A stretch of DNA of 5,878 bases, from contig JANWHF010000101.1 in NCBI GenBank assembly GCA_025450555.1, positions 1-5,878 on the forward strand, in the 5' to 3' direction. Positions 5,053 through 5,878 of the stretch are shown one piece after another; within the stretch, counting starts at the first letter, position 1, and the number at the start of each line of letters is the position of its first letter. A program made the position numbers and the translations under genes. This DNA comes from Tepidisphaeraceae bacterium. GTDB taxonomy: Bacteria > Planctomycetota > Phycisphaerae > Tepidisphaerales > Tepidisphaeraceae. The notes under the pieces were generated by a model, which was not told the origin of the DNA, ran no database searches, and saw only the letters and a program-made list of their open reading frames with translations.

Positions 5053-5878
5053 ATGGCCAGCGATACGCTCTCCGATTTTCTTGCCGATCTCGAACAGAAT
5101 GGTGAACTTTCGCGGGTCCAGACGGCCGTCTCTCCGATCCTGGAAATCTCTGAAATTTCCGATCGCGTCAGCAAATCGCAGACGCCTCACGCCCACAACG
5201 AGCTGGACCGAAACCCCGGCGGAAAGCTCGGCGGGAAGGCGCTCCTGTTCGAGCACGTCACTGGCTCTGACATTCCCGTTGCGATCAACACGTATGGCAG
5301 CTATTGGCGCGTCAACCGCGCACTGGGAACTGAGAATCTCGAGGCCTTGGCCACCCGTGTGCAGCAATTGGTGAAGCCCGACATCCCCACAAGTCTGCTG
5401 GAGAAAATGAAAAAGCTTCCGGATCTGCTGAAGATCGGCAGCTTCCCTCCAAAAGCTGTGCGCAGCGGAATCTGCCAGCAGGTGGTGCTCGAAGGCGAGC
5501 GCGCCGATCTGACCCGCTTGCCGATCATTCAATGCTGGCCCTTGGATGGTGACCTGTCGAGTGGTCAGGCTTTCGATCCTGCAGCGGCGGCGAAAGTCAC
5601 CGAGCGCGGCACCGGTCGATACATCACCCTCGGCGGCGTCTTCACCAAAAATCCCGACACCGGCGATCGAAACATCGGCATGTATCGCGTGCAGGTCTTT
5701 GGCCCGCGGAAAGCCGCCATGCATTGGCATATGCATCACGATGGCGCGCGCCATTTCCGCATGTATCAGTCGCGCGGCCAGAAAATGCCGCTGGCGATTG
5801 CCCTGGGCGGGCCAAGCGTGATGCCCTATGCCGCGACTGCTCCCCTGCCGCCGGGCATCGAGGAGCTTCTGTTTTCCG
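5053..5878 (+). CDS. ubiD: UbiD-family decarboxylase (prenylated-FMN dependent), N-terminal part (3' partial)
   Basis: 275 codons are visible from the ATG at 5053 to the window edge, about half of a typical ~490-600 aa UbiD protein. The N-terminal helix region (DTLSDFLADLEQNGELSRVQ) is followed by the alpha/beta domain. The family hallmark is GGVFTKNPDTGDRNIGMYR, then HWHMHHDGARHF. N207 and R212 fit the cofactor/metal Asn and catalytic Arg of Fdc1/UbiD, and H228 aligns with the metal-binding His of E. coli UbiD. The Glu residues that complete the active site would lie past the edge. UbiD enzymes reversibly decarboxylate aromatic or unsaturated acids using prenylated FMN made by UbiX. Ubiquinone or menaquinone synthesis is the commonest role, but the substrate cannot be read here; no ubiX is in view, so the symbol denotes family. 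About 20 extra residues (166-187) separate CWPLDG from RYITLGGVF. A weak TAGGA (5038-5042) precedes the start. Confidence 0.93.
   Translation, partial: MASDTLSDFLADLEQNGELSRVQTAVSPILEISEISDRVSKSQTPHAHNELDRNPGGKLGGKALLFEHVTGSDIPVAINTYGSYWRVNRALGTENLEALATRVQQLVKPDIPTSLLEKMKKLPDLLKIGSFPPKAVRSGICQQVVLEGERADLTRLPIIQCWPLDGDLSSGQAFDPAAAAKVTERGTGRYITLGGVFTKNPDTGDRNIGMYRVQVFGPRKAAMHWHMHHDGARHFRMYQSRGQKMPLAIALGGPSVMPYAATAPLPPGIEELLFS

Noticed and set aside
4776..5174. N-terminal extension of the minus-strand carbonic anhydrase frame to a 305-residue protein
   Set aside because: The extra 133 residues lie antisense to the UbiD start and across the intergenic terminator, show no family similarity, and exceed the usual family length. 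The ATG at 4775 gives the normal 172 residues.
4930..5754. Long minus-strand open frame (274 codons)
   Set aside because: It is antisense to the strongly recognisable UbiD gene, has no recognisable motif, and is explained by the codon bias of the opposite strand.

Overview
The window looks like a chromosomal piece of a Planctomycetota bacterium, possibly of the Phycisphaerae. This is inferred from gene style, not from a marker gene. The signs are a long secreted beta-helix-like protein rich in Gly, Asn, Ile and Val, and a secreted HEAT-repeat plus STN-like protein ending in a 'VPFEF' tail of a kind I associate with planctomycetes. GC content is moderate to high, and strong Shine-Dalgarno sites are used only in places. 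I see no tRNA, rRNA, CRISPR array, insertion sequence or phage gene.

Layout. Bases 1-1448 (+) hold the 3' part of a large repetitive surface or secreted protein that begins upstream, closed by a hairpin terminator at 1477-1510. Bases 1548-2957 (+) encode an exported protein with HEAT-like and STN/secretin-N-like segments. Two minus-strand genes converge on it: a 71-codon gene of unknown function (2985-3200) with a near-ideal Shine-Dalgarno, and upstream of that a cold-shock protein gene (3344-3562) with a long, structured leader. A 277-bp gap (3563-3839) separates the cold-shock gene from a divergent single-domain response regulator (3840-4265, +), which has a recognisable sigma70-type promoter. 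The regulator gene overlaps tail to tail by 9 bp with a minus-strand gamma-class carbonic anhydrase-like gene (4257-4775). After another 277-bp gap, which holds a possible promoter and a strong plus-strand intrinsic terminator, a UbiD-family decarboxylase gene starts at 5053 and runs off the right edge.

Working together. The genes change strand often and belong to unrelated functions (surface structure, cold shock, signalling, carbonic anhydrase-like enzyme, prenylated-FMN decarboxylase), so this is mostly monocistronic housekeeping and envelope DNA, not an operon or a defence island. I found no convincing new multi-gene system. The points most worth a second look are the terminator placed inside the ubiD leader, the antisense arrangement of the regulator and carbonic anhydrase genes, the small well-translated unknown gene, and an apparent insertion in the UbiD protein.
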